A stretch of 53,842 nucleotides of DNA, taken from assembly GCA_028289545.1 (NCBI GenBank), contig JANQPG010000062.1:1-53842 (forward strand), written 5' to 3'. Position numbers and translations under genes: made by a program. A model generated the notes under the pieces. That model searched no databases. It saw only the letters and a list, made by a program, of their open reading frames with translations, and was not told the DNA's origin. Shown here piece by piece: positions 1 through 7,579 of the stretch. Source of the DNA: Woeseiaceae bacterium (lineage in GTDB: Bacteria > Pseudomonadota > Gammaproteobacteria > Steroidobacterales > Woeseiaceae). Positions within the stretch are counted from its first letter, which is position 1, and every line of letters begins with the position of its first letter.

Positions 1-59
1 TGAGAAACGTTGTTGCCGCTCTGCGGGCGCTTCCCAGTCACCTGGCAAACCTTGGACAT
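1..59 (-). CDS. rpmB: 50S ribosomal protein L28, 5' part only
   Basis: The reverse strand from the ATG at 59-57 reads MSKVCQVTGKRPQSGNNVS, the invariant start of bacterial ribosomal protein L28. The gene runs off the left edge, so only 19 of about 78 residues are present. L28 is a structural protein of the large ribosomal subunit. In related bacteria rpmB is followed by rpmG (L33), which would lie outside this window. The start has a well-formed promoter upstream at 119-147. Identification rests on a short but highly characteristic sequence. Confidence 0.93.
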   Translation of the reverse strand, partial: MSKVCQVTGKRPQSGNNVS

Positions 60-118
60 GACGGTAAGTCTCTGATTCTATTAAAGACTGCCCGCGAGCT
101 GCGGGCAAAGAGTCGCAC

Positions 119-147
119 TTTATACCAGCGTGGACCGGGCTTTACAA
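119..147 (-). promoter_or_regulatory. Sigma-70 promoter of rpmB
   Basis: On the minus strand TTGTAA (147-142) is separated by exactly 17 bases from TATAAA (124-119), close to the sigma-70 consensus. Transcription would start near 112, leaving a leader of about 50 bases before the rpmB ATG. The leader holds a GC-rich inverted repeat (CCCGCgagctGCGGG, 91-105). Confidence 0.75.
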
Positions 148-345
148 GGATTCTGTCGGGCCGGCTTCCCGCGTGCGGGCGAGCTGTCCCGAGCTCGATT
201 TTACGCCGCCTCGATAGCGCGCGGCGACCACGGAACGGATACTTTGTACTTACGTCCCCGCCGCGAAGCAGACTGACTTGTAAAACAGCGGTGTTTCCCC
301 CATTTTGAAGGCATCCGCCGATATGCAGCGGCGGGCAAATTGCGC

Positions 346-351
346 TATAAT
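346..351 (+). promoter_or_regulatory. Candidate -10 element for the small gene at 410
   Basis: A perfect TATAAT lies 58 bases before the ATG at 410. No good -35 hexamer is found 16-18 bases upstream, so this is only a candidate. The rest of 148-409 shows no gene on either strand; it is the divergent leader region between rpmB and the small gene. Confidence 0.35.
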
Positions 352-409
352 CGCACCGTAAGTATCAGATTTGCTTGACTTATTGTCGACCTATCGCCGG
401 GAGCCCAGA

Positions 410-571
410 ATGACCAAACATGCCAGAGAACGAGCGGAGCTAGTGCGTTCCAAGGGGATTGTGGACGTCAAGAAGTCCGGCGCCGTTGTGGTCGACTGGT
501 CGAAAGCCGTGAAGTCCGAGCTCTTCAAATCGGAAGCGCGTAAAATGCAGGCACTCAAACCCGCAAAATAA
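410..571 (+). CDS. Small basic hypothetical protein (53 aa)
   Basis: The frame encodes 53 residues from the ATG at 410, which has a GGGAG ribosome site six bases upstream (399-403). A TTG 13 codons further upstream is open but less likely. The protein is short, soluble and rich in Lys and Arg, with no transmembrane segment or signal peptide; it begins MTKHARERAELVRSKG and ends in a Lys-rich tail. I do not recognise a family. The stop is only 16 bases before the next gene, and a terminator-like hairpin lies just inside that gene. The strong ribosome site and the charge pattern argue it is real; the function is unknown. Confidence 0.6.
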   Translation: MTKHARERAELVRSKGIVDVKKSGAVVVDWSKAVKSELFKSEARKMQALKPAK

Positions 572-587
572 GCCGCGCAAGGCGTCC

Positions 588-1718
588 ATGCCTTTCGACC
601 AACTCATACTCCCGCTACTCGGCGGGTATTTTTTTGTCACCCGCTTCAACGGCACGGCGTATCGCTGTGCGTCCTACAGCGGACACAAGCTGATATTCAG
701 CTCGGCGTTCGCCGGTGTGTTTTTTGGGCTGCTCGCCTTCGGCGTGATTCAGTGGATGGGTCTGCCCGACGAGGCCCGGCTCGTGAATGTCACCATCCCG
801 TCCGTGGTGTTCGCCGCGCTCGCGCTGCTGGTCTTCGGGTCGTACGGGCATCGGCAGGCGCTGAGTCAGCCTGTCGACAGGAACGAAACCGAGAGCGAGG
901 GTGAATTTGCGAAACGCGAAAACACTCGAAGAGTCAATCAGGCGCTGTATTCCCTGTGGCTGATCGCCTCGGCCCTGCTGTCCCTTGCCGTGGCTGTTTA
1001 CATCTTCCAGTACCCGCCCGTGGCGGCGCTGCTTCCATCACTGGCTGCCGTGCTGGCCTCACTGTTGCTCTCGGTCTGGGGTGTCATGCTGATCAATACG
1101 TATGCGGATTTGCGCGCCTACGCCTTGTCTTTCCGTTTGGGTTCGGTCCTCCTTGCTTTGGTTGTTGTCCTGCTGGTGATCCGCAAACACCGGCACACGA
1201 TTGCTGATCTGTGGGAGCAGTCGATACCGATCGACTTTGCGGGAGTGGCGTTTGTTGCCATGGTGCTGGGCATCGTCGCCGTTCTGCCCTGCAACTGGCT
1301 CTTCCCTTACCGTGCTGCGATTCGCAGGCTGTTTACCAACAGAACGCTGGACGGCATGGAGTCACTGTTCTATCACGCCGGTACGACATTCCAGCAAATC
1401 ATGGTGACGCTGAAGAGCGGCAAGGTATACATAGGCTACGTCGACGGTGAAGTGCCGATATCCGGCCGCTCGGACGGCTATGTCACGATTGTGCCGACGG
1501 CTTCCGGGCACAGAGAGACCGATACCCGGCGTCTTAGCTTGACGACTTTCTACGCCGACGCCGTCACGCGAGCTGAACAGGACGGCCAGCCCGCGCTTGG
1601 CCCCGCCAACCTCGGAAAGGTGATTCCGCTCTCCGAGATCGTCTCCGCCGGCGTCTTCGATCCGGACTTTTTCGAGCAGTTCGATGTTGCCGCCGACAGT
1701 CCGGCGCGGGGGGGCTAA
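588..1718 (+). CDS. Multi-pass inner-membrane protein, DUF6338-like
   Basis: This 376-residue protein starts at an ATG with a modest AAGG ribosome site. It has a short N-terminal hydrophobic stretch, then about six to seven membrane segments (roughly residues 40-60, 67-87, 123-145, 147-167, 180-203, 217-243). The soluble C-terminal part (about 260-376) contains a beta-strand-like run, IMVTLKSGKVYIGYV, near residue 270. That pattern of a membrane region followed by an Sm-fold-like module resembles the DUF6338 family, but the match is from memory and not verified. The gene is tightly linked to the small gene upstream and lies tail-to-tail with radC. It sits where rpmB and radC are normally neighbours, so it may be a lineage-specific insertion. 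Function unknown. Confidence 0.7.
   Translation: MPFDQLILPLLGGYFFVTRFNGTAYRCASYSGHKLIFSSAFAGVFFGLLAFGVIQWMGLPDEARLVNVTIPSVVFAALALLVFGSYGHRQALSQPVDRNETESEGEFAKRENTRRVNQALYSLWLIASALLSLAVAVYIFQYPPVAALLPSLAAVLASLLLSVWGVMLINTYADLRAYALSFRLGSVLLALVVVLLVIRKHRHTIADLWEQSIPIDFAGVAFVAMVLGIVAVLPCNWLFPYRAAIRRLFTNRTLDGMESLFYHAGTTFQQIMVTLKSGKVYIGYVDGEVPISGRSDGYVTIVPTASGHRETDTRRLSLTTFYADAVTRAEQDGQPALGPANLGKVIPLSEIVSAGVFDPDFFEQFDVAADSPARGG
611..635 (+). terminator. Terminator-like hairpin inside the start of the next gene
   Basis: CCCGC (611-615), loop TACTCG, GCGGG (622-626), then TA and seven T residues (629-635). This has the layout of a weak intrinsic terminator, but it lies 24-48 bases inside the reading frame that starts at 588. 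It could end the 410-571 transcript or attenuate the membrane-protein gene. Confidence 0.4.
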
Positions 1719-1769
1719 GCCGACGTTTGCGGGCGCAGCGTTCTTCGCTACCGGGCTGCTGTCTGCCGA

Positions 1770-2396
1770 TCAGACCAGCCCGCGGCTCGCCAGCGAGGTC
1801 ACCCGTCCATGGCCCACCACGAGGTGATCGAGCAGGCGGATGTCCACGAGTCCCAGGGCAGCCTTGAGGCGTCCGGTAATGCGTTCGTCGGCGTCGCTCG
1901 GCTCGGCTACACCCGAAGGGTGATTGTGCGCCACGATGACCGCGGCGGCATTGACGCGGAGCGCCTCCTTGACGACCTCGCGCGGGTAGACGCTGGTGCC
2001 GTCGATCGTGCCGCGGAACATCTCCTCGAAACAGAGGACCCGGTGGCGGTTGTCAAGAAACAGGCAGCAGAAGACCTCGTGGTGGAGGTGCCGAAGCCGC
2101 GCCGTGAGAAAAGCCTCGGTGTCCTTCGGGGAGCGGATAGTTTCGCCGACCGTAAGTGCTTCCGAGTAGTACCAGTGGGCCAGCGTCGGCAGCGCTTCGA
2201 GTATCTCCAGCTGCTGGGCTTTCAAACCGTGGATACGCCGGAGTTCGGCCGGCTCGGCGTCCAGCATCGGTCGCATGCCCGGGTATTGCCGGAGCAGTCT
2301 TTCGGCGAGCGAGGCTGCACCGGCGCGACTGTTTCGTCCGCGCAGCACACGGGCCAGCGAGAGGGTGCAGCGATATGAGTCGGGGCTTTCGCTCAC
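1770..2396 (-). CDS. radC: RadC-family JAMM/MPN domain protein
   Basis: The C-terminal two thirds is a clear RadC MPN domain. A conserved Glu lies in the run EEMFRGTIDGTSVYPREVV, followed by the zinc-binding signature HNHPSG-x3-PS-x2-D. RadC proteins were named for a supposed repair role; the actual activity is unsettled. I choose the GTG at 2396 (208 residues) because AAGGA lies seven bases upstream; a TTG at 2456 would add 20 residues. The protein is slightly short: the usual N-terminal WP-x2-RPREKLL segment is missing, although a helix-hairpin-helix-like ELRRIHGLK remains. The neighbouring rpmB supports chromosomal radC, but the altered N-terminus resembles the short RadC-like proteins of mobile islands. 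Confidence 0.85.
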   Translation of the reverse strand: MSESPDSYRCTLSLARVLRGRNSRAGAASLAERLLRQYPGMRPMLDAEPAELRRIHGLKAQQLEILEALPTLAHWYYSEALTVGETIRSPKDTEAFLTARLRHLHHEVFCCLFLDNRHRVLCFEEMFRGTIDGTSVYPREVVKEALRVNAAAVIVAHNHPSGVAEPSDADERITGRLKAALGLVDIRLLDHLVVGHGRVTSLASRGLV

Positions 2397-2500
2397 GGTT
2401 TCGTCCTTCGTCCGTGAAGACCAGGTGCTCAAGTATTTCGCTGTACGCTTTCGCAAGCGATTTACGATTGTGTGTAATAGTTGCAGATTCAGTTCAGTCG

Positions 2501-2538
2501 AAACCCGTCGACCGTTTGGTCCAGTGTTGTATTGATGG
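2501..2538 (+). repeat. Imperfect direct repeat, left copy
   Basis: This 38-base stretch matches 3125-3162 at 31 of 38 positions without gaps, with CGACCGTTTGG identical in both. Weaker similarity (AGATTCA followed by GAA) extends about 20 bases upstream in both copies. The two copies bracket the unrecognised gene at 2593-3024. Confidence 0.65.
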
Positions 2539-2592
2539 CTACGGATGATTCGCCGCGAGCGGCAGAAAAGATTGTCAGGAAGGCAGATCTAG

Positions 2593-3024
2593 ATGCTTGA
2601 TTTTTTCACGATACTCTTTTTCTCAAAGACCACTCTGTTGACTCCGGAATACGTTGATGTCGGTATCAGCCCGGACAGATACGAGCTGACCTTGAACAAG
2701 CCCATTAGCGCAATAACACGGGGTGCGGGTATCGAGATTGATGTCTCGAAAACGATTCTTGCTGATGGCGCATCAAGTATTCTGCAGATTCGCGAAGAGG
2801 TAGCAGCTTCGTTTCCAAAAGGTTCGATTACTGCAACGCTGATCGGAAAAGGAGGAGAGATCCAGCTTACGTATCAGGGTAATTCGATGATTGGCGCGAA
2901 CTCTGTGAGGCTCGATTTATCAAACGTGGGTATTCCAACAAACCAAAAATTCGAACGACTGGTCCTGGTCACTGAAGTCGAATTAGCCAGCGTGAAAATA
3001 TATTGGAGAAACTACAAACTCTAA
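2593..3024 (+). CDS. Unrecognised protein of a repeat-flanked cassette (143 aa)
   Basis: The frame encodes 143 residues, starting at an ATG with AGGAAGG about 9 bases upstream. It opens with a hydrophobic stretch (MLDFFTILFFS) that may be a membrane anchor, followed by a beta-rich, soluble-looking body. I recognise no domain. The DNA is visibly poorer in G and C than the flanking genes, and the gene is bracketed by two copies of a 38-base repeat, which suggests it was acquired. A 21-codon frame (2534-2599) overlaps its start codon, but I do not count that as a gene. Confidence 0.5.
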   Translation: MLDFFTILFFSKTTLLTPEYVDVGISPDRYELTLNKPISAITRGAGIEIDVSKTILADGASSILQIREEVAASFPKGSITATLIGKGGEIQLTYQGNSMIGANSVRLDLSNVGIPTNQKFERLVLVTEVELASVKIYWRNYKL

Positions 3025-3124
3025 AAACACGGGGTAGGCGCGGAAGTCTTTAAACGATTCGCGCGAGCAACTGCTGACATGCAGACAAACCGCCCGCCAG
3101 ACGATTAGAAGATTCATAGTGAAG

Positions 3125-3162
3125 AAGCCCATCGACCGTTTGGCCCAGCCTTGTGCTGATGG
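3125..3162 (+). repeat. Imperfect direct repeat, right copy
   Basis: Second copy of the repeat seen at 2501-2538 (31 of 38 identical). It lies in the 258-base gap 3025-3282, which otherwise holds no convincing gene; a short open stretch there reads KKPIDRLAQPCADG, against KPVDRLVQCCIDG in the left copy. Both copies could therefore be fragments of one decayed coding sequence. Confidence 0.65.
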
Positions 3163-3282
3163 TCTCAGTATTGCTGATAGGCTGAGGAGCTCGATAAGCG
3201 TGCCGTAGCGGTTATGTGTATCCCGGCACGCTGCGAGTCTATAGGACGCACTGCACTCGGCCACTCAGCGCGTTGGTGATCT

Positions 3283-3594
3283 GTGTCCGCCCATGGACAA
3301 AACCCGAGGGCTGCACCTTTGGATGAGATTGAGCTTTTTTTTGAATTTTTTTCCAGGTTATCGCGGCTTCAGCTGTTCCTGCTGGCTCTTGTGGCTGTTG
3401 CCTTGTGGATTATTCCAGGCTATCTGGTACGCAAGGCGCGACGGGAAGCCGCTGCTGAACGTCGTTCTCTCGATGACGATTGGAACTCCCCATGGCCGTT
3501 TCCCCGTCAACTTAAGAAAAGGGATAAGCTCCTGATAGTCGGGAGCTATATTTGTGCACTTATGTCTATGGTTGCGATGGTGCTATTGGACTGA
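3283..3594 (+). CDS. Small two-helix membrane protein (103 aa)
   Basis: The frame opens with GTG at 3283; an in-frame stop lies two codons upstream, so it cannot be longer. It encodes an acidic/aromatic N-terminus, a membrane segment (about residues 30-48, LFLLALVAVALWIIPGYLV), a charged loop rich in Arg and Glu, and a second membrane segment at the C-terminus (about 85-102). The alternation of hydrophobic helices and charged loops is typical of a real membrane protein, but there is no clear ribosome site and I recognise no family. An overlapping frame from 3293 encodes a less plausible Trp/Cys-rich product. Confidence 0.45.
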   Translation: MSAHGQNPRAAPLDEIELFFEFFSRLSRLQLFLLALVAVALWIIPGYLVRKARREAAAERRSLDDDWNSPWPFPRQLKKRDKLLIVGSYICALMSMVAMVLLD

Positions 3595-3679
3595 GAGTTT
3601 CGGTACAGCAGCGTATCAAGCTGGACAAGCGTCGCTCGGCGACGCGCTTCAGTCCGTTTCCTTACCTAGGCAAACTGAA

Positions 3680-4186
3680 ATGACCGCACAACCTACCATC
3701 CGAATGACACTGCCCCTCTGCGCAGCCGTTTTGCTCGCCGTCGGATCTTTTACCGCTGTTCAGGCAGATTCGGGCGAGAAGCCGGCGACTGTAGAGATTG
3801 CGCAAGCGTATCTCGATGCCTACCTGGCCCAGAACGTCGAACTGCTGCGCGAGATGTACGCGCCGGAAGTCGTTTTCACGGACCGTACCTCGCTGGGTAT
3901 CGCGAACATCACAGCGCCATATCACTACGAAGGCAAAGACGAGGTCCTGGGCTTTATCGAGTTACTTGGCGAGGCGGTTCTCGGCGCGCGCTACGAATTG
4001 GACCGCGTCTTCGAGGCAAGCGGGGAGGTTGTGTTCATTGGACACGCCGTATTCACTCTGGACGGGGATTCGGGCCCCGTGGAATATCGCTCCGCTGTTG
4101 TCACGATTGTCTCGGTTCGCGGTGGACTGGTCACCGAGCATCGAGACTATGCCGACTACAAAGGAATGGAGTCGACACAGAAATAG
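3680..4186 (+). CDS. Secreted SnoaL/NTF2-like protein
   Basis: From the ATG at 3680 the product has 168 residues. It begins with a signal peptide (basic MTAQPTIRM, hydrophobic core to about residue 28, cleavage near VQA-DS). The mature part has the layout of a SnoaL/NTF2-like alpha+beta barrel: an initial helix AQAYLDAYLAQNVELLREMY followed by AP-EVVFTD and the late strands of a cone-shaped fold. Such proteins bind small hydrophobic ligands or act as isomerases or hydrolases; no catalytic assignment is possible here. The same frame is open back to 3554, but that extension reads as non-coding. It stands alone between two intergenic stretches. Confidence 0.75.
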   Translation: MTAQPTIRMTLPLCAAVLLAVGSFTAVQADSGEKPATVEIAQAYLDAYLAQNVELLREMYAPEVVFTDRTSLGIANITAPYHYEGKDEVLGFIELLGEAVLGARYELDRVFEASGEVVFIGHAVFTLDGDSGPVEYRSAVVTIVSVRGGLVTEHRDYADYKGMESTQK

Positions 4187-4264
4187 CGCCCCGTACGCAA
4201 CGCAGCCGGAAATTTCCTCTCGTCCGGTCGATCAAACACGCCTTGGGTCCACCAGCGACGTAAC

Positions 4265-4284
4265 CCGCCCATTCCCATGGGCGG
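4265..4284 (+). terminator. GC-rich hairpin after the SnoaL-like gene
   Basis: CCGCCCAT (4265-4272), loop TCCC, ATGGGCGG (4277-4284): a perfect 8-bp stem about 80 bases after the stop at 4186. There is no T-tract on the plus strand, so it is at most a weak terminator or an RNA-stabilising hairpin. Confidence 0.3.
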
Positions 4285-4374
4285 ACGCAGGCGACAGTGA
4301 CGGCAGCCCCCGCCCGGTGAACGTCGCTACTTCATCAACACCCTTGCGCCGGAAGCGCATGAAGCCTGTCCGAA

Positions 4375-4401
4375 TAGATATTTTTTAGTAGATATTTTTA
4401 G
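4375..4401 (+). promoter_or_regulatory. AT-rich tandem element upstream of the first TonB receptor
   Basis: TAGATATTTTTTAG is followed immediately by TAGATATTTTTAG, two near-identical copies in otherwise GC-rich DNA, 112 bases before the receptor start. It may be an operator, a promoter UP element or the promoter core. The rest of the gap 4187-4512 contains no gene that I can support. Confidence 0.35.
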
Positions 4402-4512
4402 GCGTTGCAGGGGCGCTACGTAACCTGAATGTCATCGGATAAACCCGCCTGCAGCGTTGGCGCGAGTGCGGGGCCGATTGACCAAAAGGTTAACAGCATA
4501 AGGGGAATGACA

Positions 4513-7494
4513 ATGAGACCAGTGAAAACAGACCCGGCGCCGGGCGGGAGGCGGCTGTGTGCCGCTTTTGCGCTCGGGCTGGCGTTGCTCTGGACCCCGG
4601 TGCCTGCAGACGCGCAGGACGAGGGCGACACGAGCGATCCTGCAGCCACCCTCGACGAGATTGTCGTCACCGGGTCGTACATCAGACGCAGCAATCTTGA
4701 AATTTCCACACCGGTAACGCAGGTCGACGCGGAGGATCTATTCAACGCCGGCACGCCGAACCTCGGCAACCTGCTCAACGACCTGCCGGCTTTCACATCG
4801 ACCTTCAGCACCGGCAACAGCAGCCGATTCATCGGTACCGCGGGGCTCAACGCGCTCGACCTGCGGGGCCTCGGTACTTCGCGAACGCTGGTGCTGGTCG
4901 ACGGAAAACGACACGTCTCCGGCAGCGCCGGCAGCGCGCTCGTGGACGTCAATTCGATTCCGATCGACCTGATCGAACGTGTCGAAGTCATCACCGGCGG
5001 CGCGTCGGCGACCTACGGCGCCGACGCCGTAACGGGTGTCGTGAACTTCATCACGAAAGACGACTTCGAGGGCATCCGATTACGGTCGCAGCACGGCTTT
5101 GCCGAAGACAGTCCGTTCGAGCGCACCAGTCTTTCATTTATCGGCGGTGCGAACTTCGCGGGCAACCGCGGCAACTTCGCCTTCGCGGCCGAGTACGACC
5201 GGCAGAACGACATGTTCGCTATCGACCGGGACAACCACCTGTCGCAGGCTTTTCGAGAGGTGGACAACCCGGCCGACGGCGATACTGCCGGCGTGAATGA
5301 TGGCATTCCCGATCAAATCTGGGTTCCAAATGCAGGTTTCAACGTATACGGCCCAGGATTTGGAGCGTTCAGCGCCGGCGGCCAGAGCTACGTATTTGAT
5401 CCAGGTGGCCAAATCAGGCTGCAAGAGGCGGGCATTGACTATGGTCGCGGCGAGTGCTCGGACTGCGATTTCTTCGACACCCGCGGGGTGTCGCAACTTC
5501 AGCCGGAGCTCGAGCGCTGGTCGGTGAGCACGTTCGCGCACTTCGACCTGACGGACAACGTGCGACTCTACGGCGATATGAAGTTCGTCAACGTCGACAC
5601 GGTCTCCAACACCACATCGGGTTCGTTCGATACGCCGACGTCGCCGATCCTGATCTTCGAGGACAACGCTTACATCGATCAGGCGCCCGGTCTCCGCGCC
5701 ATCTTCGACAACAACGATCTGCCAGTGATCGCCGCCGACGATCCGCGGATCGCTCAGCGCGGGCTCGAGTATCTGTCGGTGTGGCGCATCAACAACGAGT
5801 TTGTCCGGGGCGAGAACAACGAGCGGCAGACCTTTCGCATCGTGGCGGGTCTTACGGGCGACCTCGGTCCATGGACCTACGACGTCAGCGCAAACTACGG
5901 GCGCACCACAACAACGCTGCTGTCGATCAACAACCGGATCAACGACCGGTTCTTCGCCGCCACCGATGCGGTCGACGACGGCAACGGCGGTATAGCGTGC
6001 CGGGTAGCGGTCGATCCGGATGCGTTCCTGTACACGGGTGACGCGCCGACCGGCATTGTCGACCCGGGCGCCTGCGTGCCCACATCCGTCTTCGGCCGCG
6101 GTGCGCTGAGCGCCGAGTCCGCCGAGTACTGGAACGCGGCCACGACGAGTCGCGCCGTCATCCAGCAGAACGTCTACACGGCCATCGTGACCCACAGCGA
6201 GCTGTTTCAGCTCCCGGGCGGCGACGCAGGCGTAGCCTTTGGCCTCGAGCGGCGTGAAGAGCGATCCACGGATCGTCCGGACCCGTTGTCGGCCACGGGC
6301 GCCACGTTCCTCAACGCGCTACAGGTCGAGGAAGGTCAGTTCGACGTCAATGAAGCCTTCGCGGAGTTCTATTTGCCGGTTCTGAGCGACCTGCCTGCGA
6401 TTGAGCAGCTGGACGTCGAGGTGGCGGCGCGGTATGCCGACTACTCGACGAGCGGCTCCAACACGACCTGGAAGGCCGGCCTGATCTGGTCACCTATCCA
6501 GAGTCTTCGCATTCGAGGCACGGTGTCGGAAGCCATCCGTGCGCCGGACATCGGCGCGCTCTTCGGTCCGCAGAACCAGAACTTCTTCAGCCGCCGGGAC
6601 CCATGCAGCATAGAGAACATCAACAGCGCACGCACCACGCCTGAGATCCGCCAGGCCAACTGCAATGCACTCGGCATTCCGACGGGATGGGAAACACCGG
6701 TATTCTTCACGGTCGAGGGTCTCTCGGGAGGCAATCCGGACCTGCAGCCGGAAACGTCCGACTCGTTTACGATCGGTTTCGTGTATCAGCCATCGTGGCT
6801 TGAAGGGTTCGACATTACGGTCGACTACTGGGACATCGAGATCACGGACGCAATCGGCACGCCGGGAGCGTTCAACATCACCGACCGATGTGTGGACGAT
6901 CCGAACGGCATCGACAACCAGTTCTGTGCGTTGATTACCCGCGATCCGAATACGTTCGAGCTGACCTTCATCCGGAACGTGACCGCCAACCTGCAGAAGC
7001 TGGTTGCCAGCGGCTACGACGTGGAAATGACCTATACGCGCGAACTCGCCGGGAACCCGTTCCGGGCTCGCCTCGTGGCAAGCCTGCGCGAGGAAGACCT
7101 GTTCTTCCCGTTCCAGAGTGATCCCGACCAGCAGGAGCGAAACCACGGTCTCGCCGAACGGCCGGAGCTGGCCTTTAACCTGTCGTTGTCGTATCGGGTT
7201 GCGAATTGGCGGATGAACTGGGAGACGCGCTTTATCGAGAGCGGCAGCCGGTTTGCGTTCGAGACCCTGGCAAACAACCCGGATATCTCGTCGGAGCTCG
7301 AAACCGGGGATACTTACTACCACGACATCAACACGAGTTACTTCTTGAACGATACGTGGGAGTTCTTCGCCGGCATCGACAATCTGTTCGATGAAGATGC
7401 GCCGATCGGCTATAGCGGTCGCGGCGAAATCAGCGGCAACTACGACAACATTGGCCGCTTCGGCTATATCGGGGTCCGTGCCGATTTCATGTGA
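4513..7494 (+). CDS. TonB-dependent outer-membrane receptor (first of two related)
   Basis: A 993-residue receptor when read from the ATG at 4513, which has AGGGG seven bases upstream; an ATG two codons earlier is also possible. It has a signal peptide ending at PADAQ-DE and a TonB box (DEIVVTGSYIRR). The plug domain runs from about residue 40 to 170 (NLRGLGT-like DLRGLGTSRTLVLVDGKR, then IERVEVITGGASATYGADAVTGVVNF), followed by a long 22-strand barrel ending in a C-terminal aromatic strand (IGVRADFM). Family members import iron chelates, vitamins, peptides or glycans using proton motive force through TonB. The substrate cannot be read here. It is a clear relative of the receptor at 9305-12247 on the opposite strand. 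Three large Cys-containing loops suggest extracellular disulphides. Confidence 0.93.
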   Translation: MRPVKTDPAPGGRRLCAAFALGLALLWTPVPADAQDEGDTSDPAATLDEIVVTGSYIRRSNLEISTPVTQVDAEDLFNAGTPNLGNLLNDLPAFTSTFSTGNSSRFIGTAGLNALDLRGLGTSRTLVLVDGKRHVSGSAGSALVDVNSIPIDLIERVEVITGGASATYGADAVTGVVNFITKDDFEGIRLRSQHGFAEDSPFERTSLSFIGGANFAGNRGNFAFAAEYDRQNDMFAIDRDNHLSQAFREVDNPADGDTAGVNDGIPDQIWVPNAGFNVYGPGFGAFSAGGQSYVFDPGGQIRLQEAGIDYGRGECSDCDFFDTRGVSQLQPELERWSVSTFAHFDLTDNVRLYGDMKFVNVDTVSNTTSGSFDTPTSPILIFEDNAYIDQAPGLRAIFDNNDLPVIAADDPRIAQRGLEYLSVWRINNEFVRGENNERQTFRIVAGLTGDLGPWTYDVSANYGRTTTTLLSINNRINDRFFAATDAVDDGNGGIACRVAVDPDAFLYTGDAPTGIVDPGACVPTSVFGRGALSAESAEYWNAATTSRAVIQQNVYTAIVTHSELFQLPGGDAGVAFGLERREERSTDRPDPLSATGATFLNALQVEEGQFDVNEAFAEFYLPVLSDLPAIEQLDVEVAARYADYSTSGSNTTWKAGLIWSPIQSLRIRGTVSEAIRAPDIGALFGPQNQNFFSRRDPCSIENINSARTTPEIRQANCNALGIPTGWETPVFFTVEGLSGGNPDLQPETSDSFTIGFVYQPSWLEGFDITVDYWDIEITDAIGTPGAFNITDRCVDDPNGIDNQFCALITRDPNTFELTFIRNVTANLQKLVASGYDVEMTYTRELAGNPFRARLVASLREEDLFFPFQSDPDQQERNHGLAERPELAFNLSLSYRVANWRMNWETRFIESGSRFAFETLANNPDISSELETGDTYYHDINTSYFLNDTWEFFAGIDNLFDEDAPIGYSGRGEISGNYDNIGRFGYIGVRADFM

Positions 7495-7528
7495 TCGGCT
7501 CCGGTTCTTTTCGTCACCAAGACCTGAG

Positions 7529-7561
7529 ACACCCGGCGCAGTGTAAGTCTGCGCCGGGTGT
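7529..7561. terminator. Bidirectional hairpin between convergent genes
   Basis: A perfect 13-bp inverted repeat, ACACCCGGCGCAG (7529-7541), seven-base loop, CTGCGCCGGGTGT (7549-7561). It sits between the receptor stop (7494) and the fasciclin stop (7580), so it can end transcripts from both sides. T-tracts are absent, so it is a strong hairpin rather than a textbook terminator. Confidence 0.65.
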
Positions 7562-7579
7562 TCGGCATTGTCGAAAGCC

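Noticed and set aside
2534..2599. A 21-codon frame overlapping the 2593 start codon
   Set aside because: It is too short and has no ribosome site; probably chance.
2501..3162. Integron-type attC sites around the 2593 gene
   Set aside because: The repeats lack the GTTRRRY/RYYYAAC core pairs and inverted-arm structure of attC, and no integrase is nearby.
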